Part shown: piece by piece, positions 62,901-64,000 of the stretch | Position numbering within the stretch: position 1 is the stretch's first letter | Layout of the letters: every line of letters begins with the position of its first letter | Origin: Anastatus disparis | Lineage: Eukaryota > Arthropoda > Insecta > Hymenoptera > Eupelmidae | Reading direction: 5' to 3' | Length of the DNA stretch: 64,000 bases | Assembly: GCA_017163975.1 (NCBI GenBank) | Contig: JAFFSR010000237.1 | Location: 9,052,001 to 9,116,000, forward strand | Notes under the pieces: generated by a model | Seen by the model: only the letters and a program-made list of their open reading frames with translations | What the model was told of the DNA's origin: nothing | The model's database searches: none | Position numbers and translations under genes: made by a program

Positions 62901-64000
62901 TGAAGATAAGCCCCAGTTCTTTCGGCACACTGCTTATATTTATTGGCTATATGTATTTATGCTGAGCATTTTCATTATAGATAAGATAATTAGTAGCACA
63001 TAAATTTTCGACTGTGCAACGTATCCTATCTGATGTTGCTTAATATTAATCAATATATCATTAACTAATTTTTCATACATTCGTATATTTTATTTAAATG
63101 AAAATAATTTTAGAAAGTCAATTTAACTATAAATCATATTAAAGAAATAACGTCTTAAATAGCGAATGGCGCAAAGAAAAATTAAATAAAAAGGAGATTG
63201 ATTAAATAAGTAATGGATTTTTCTTTCATACATTATTTAAAAGCTGCTAACATTAACGACTATATAAAAAAAAGAGAAAAAGTAGGACGAATCGACTTTC
63301 ACTCAAGCATGGTAAGCTTTACTGAAAGTATTGCGTTAATCCCAACGAATCTTCTATCCTATTTAAAGCTTCTGACACTTTTCAATAAATCATTTTAATT
63401 TTTCTGATGTACGTTTGTATATATATGAGCTCGCGCGCGTTGGAATAAAAACTAAGAAATTGATATATATTCACGATATCATCTGTCTCTTTTTACTTTC
63501 AACGAAATAACGAAAAATCGAATACGTAGCGATCCATATAAATATATTAGAAAAGCTCGACGTAAGTTGATAAAAAATTTAAATTAACGAACTGCACTGT
63601 CTCTTAATTCTTGTTCTGTTTCGCTTCTATAGCTCGTAAGATTGATAAATTAGTCGAACAATGAAGTATTGCTTAAATAAAAGTCTCTCGATACCAAGTT
63701 GAACGTGACAAAGTATATCTGTTAATATTGCGAGACTTTTCATTAAAAAGGAAAAATATTGTACAAATCTGACAAGCAAGAATAGGATTTTACCTAAGAA
63801 TAATTGATTACAAGGCCAAAGAAAACATATTGTTTTATTTATAGAATTGTATTTGAATAAGGCTTTTCTAAAAAATCCTTAAAATAAAAAACAGTATTTA
63901 TTGTACACGAGGAAATTTGGCATCCTCAGACACAATACACCGTAGATGCGAACTATACCTTATTGATTAATGAAACATTCATTTCAAAGAGAATCTCAAG
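59176..64000. other. Non-coding stretch to the window end
   Basis: Contains the longest GA run of the window (59903-59946), CT/GA-rich segments at 61.44-61.82 kb and 61.96-61.99 kb, and GC-richer patches around 59.96-60.16 and 61.83-62.10 kb. A minus-strand AAG|GTAAGAAA word near 62105 could be a 5' splice site but no exon is apparent. Frames at 59736-60032 and 61427-61937 are translations of simple repeats. No RNA gene seen. Confidence 0.4.
59903..59946. repeat. (GA)22 microsatellite
   Basis: Twenty-two uninterrupted AG units, the longest dinucleotide run in the window. It gives the poly-(Ser-Leu) frames on the minus strand at 59736-60032. Confidence 0.97.

Overview
The window looks like a piece of an animal nuclear genome, most likely an insect. 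A hymenopteran is my best guess. The guess rests on very high A+T content, frequent CpG-containing words within that AT background, many GA/CT microsatellites, and insect-style non-autonomous transposons (tRNA-derived SINEs, TA-flanked MITEs, foldback elements, a decayed piggyBac-type transposase). I see no intact protein-coding gene. The open reading frames are short, and most are low-complexity translations of GA/CT, A and T tracts. The only protein-like sequence I can place in a family is the C-terminal end of a broken piggyBac-type transposase at about 19.5-20.3 kb.

Layout: 0-2.3 kb has a six-unit, 20-bp tandem array and a tRNA-like relic. From 2.3 to 16 kb is AT-rich non-coding DNA with microsatellites, a GC-richer hairpin island at 7.1 kb and a recursive-splice-like site at 11.9 kb. 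From 16.2 to 20.4 kb is a mobile-element nest: a foldback element, a short terminal-inverted-repeat (TIR) element, a TA-flanked MITE inside an older TIR element, then the piggyBac relic. From 25 to 31.6 kb are two direct copies of a 0.4-kb dispersed repeat, a foldback, and two unrelated tRNA-derived SINEs, each with clear target-site duplications. From 31.6 to 58 kb is mostly unremarkable AT-rich DNA with two more recursive-splice-like sites (42.3 and 51.5 kb) and a short inverted copy of sequence from the piggyBac flank (40.8 kb). From 58.3 to 59.2 kb is a 0.77-kb TIR element abutting a near-perfect foldback. The rest is non-coding with a long (GA)n run.

Interpretation: three minus-strand sites, at about 11.9, 42.3 and 51.5 kb, have a 3' splice site immediately followed by a 5' splice site. 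This is the arrangement of ratchet (recursive splice) points in very long insect introns. With the lack of exons, one reading is that much of the window is a giant intron of a minus-strand gene that has collected transposons. This is inference: no flanking exon is visible, and chance matches cannot be excluded without RNA or comparative data. I did not find a convincing new multi-gene system. The structurally most unusual items are the recursive-splice-like sites and two TTGTC(A/G)CC hairpins at 58.9-59.1 kb that share a loop and differ by paired changes in the stem.
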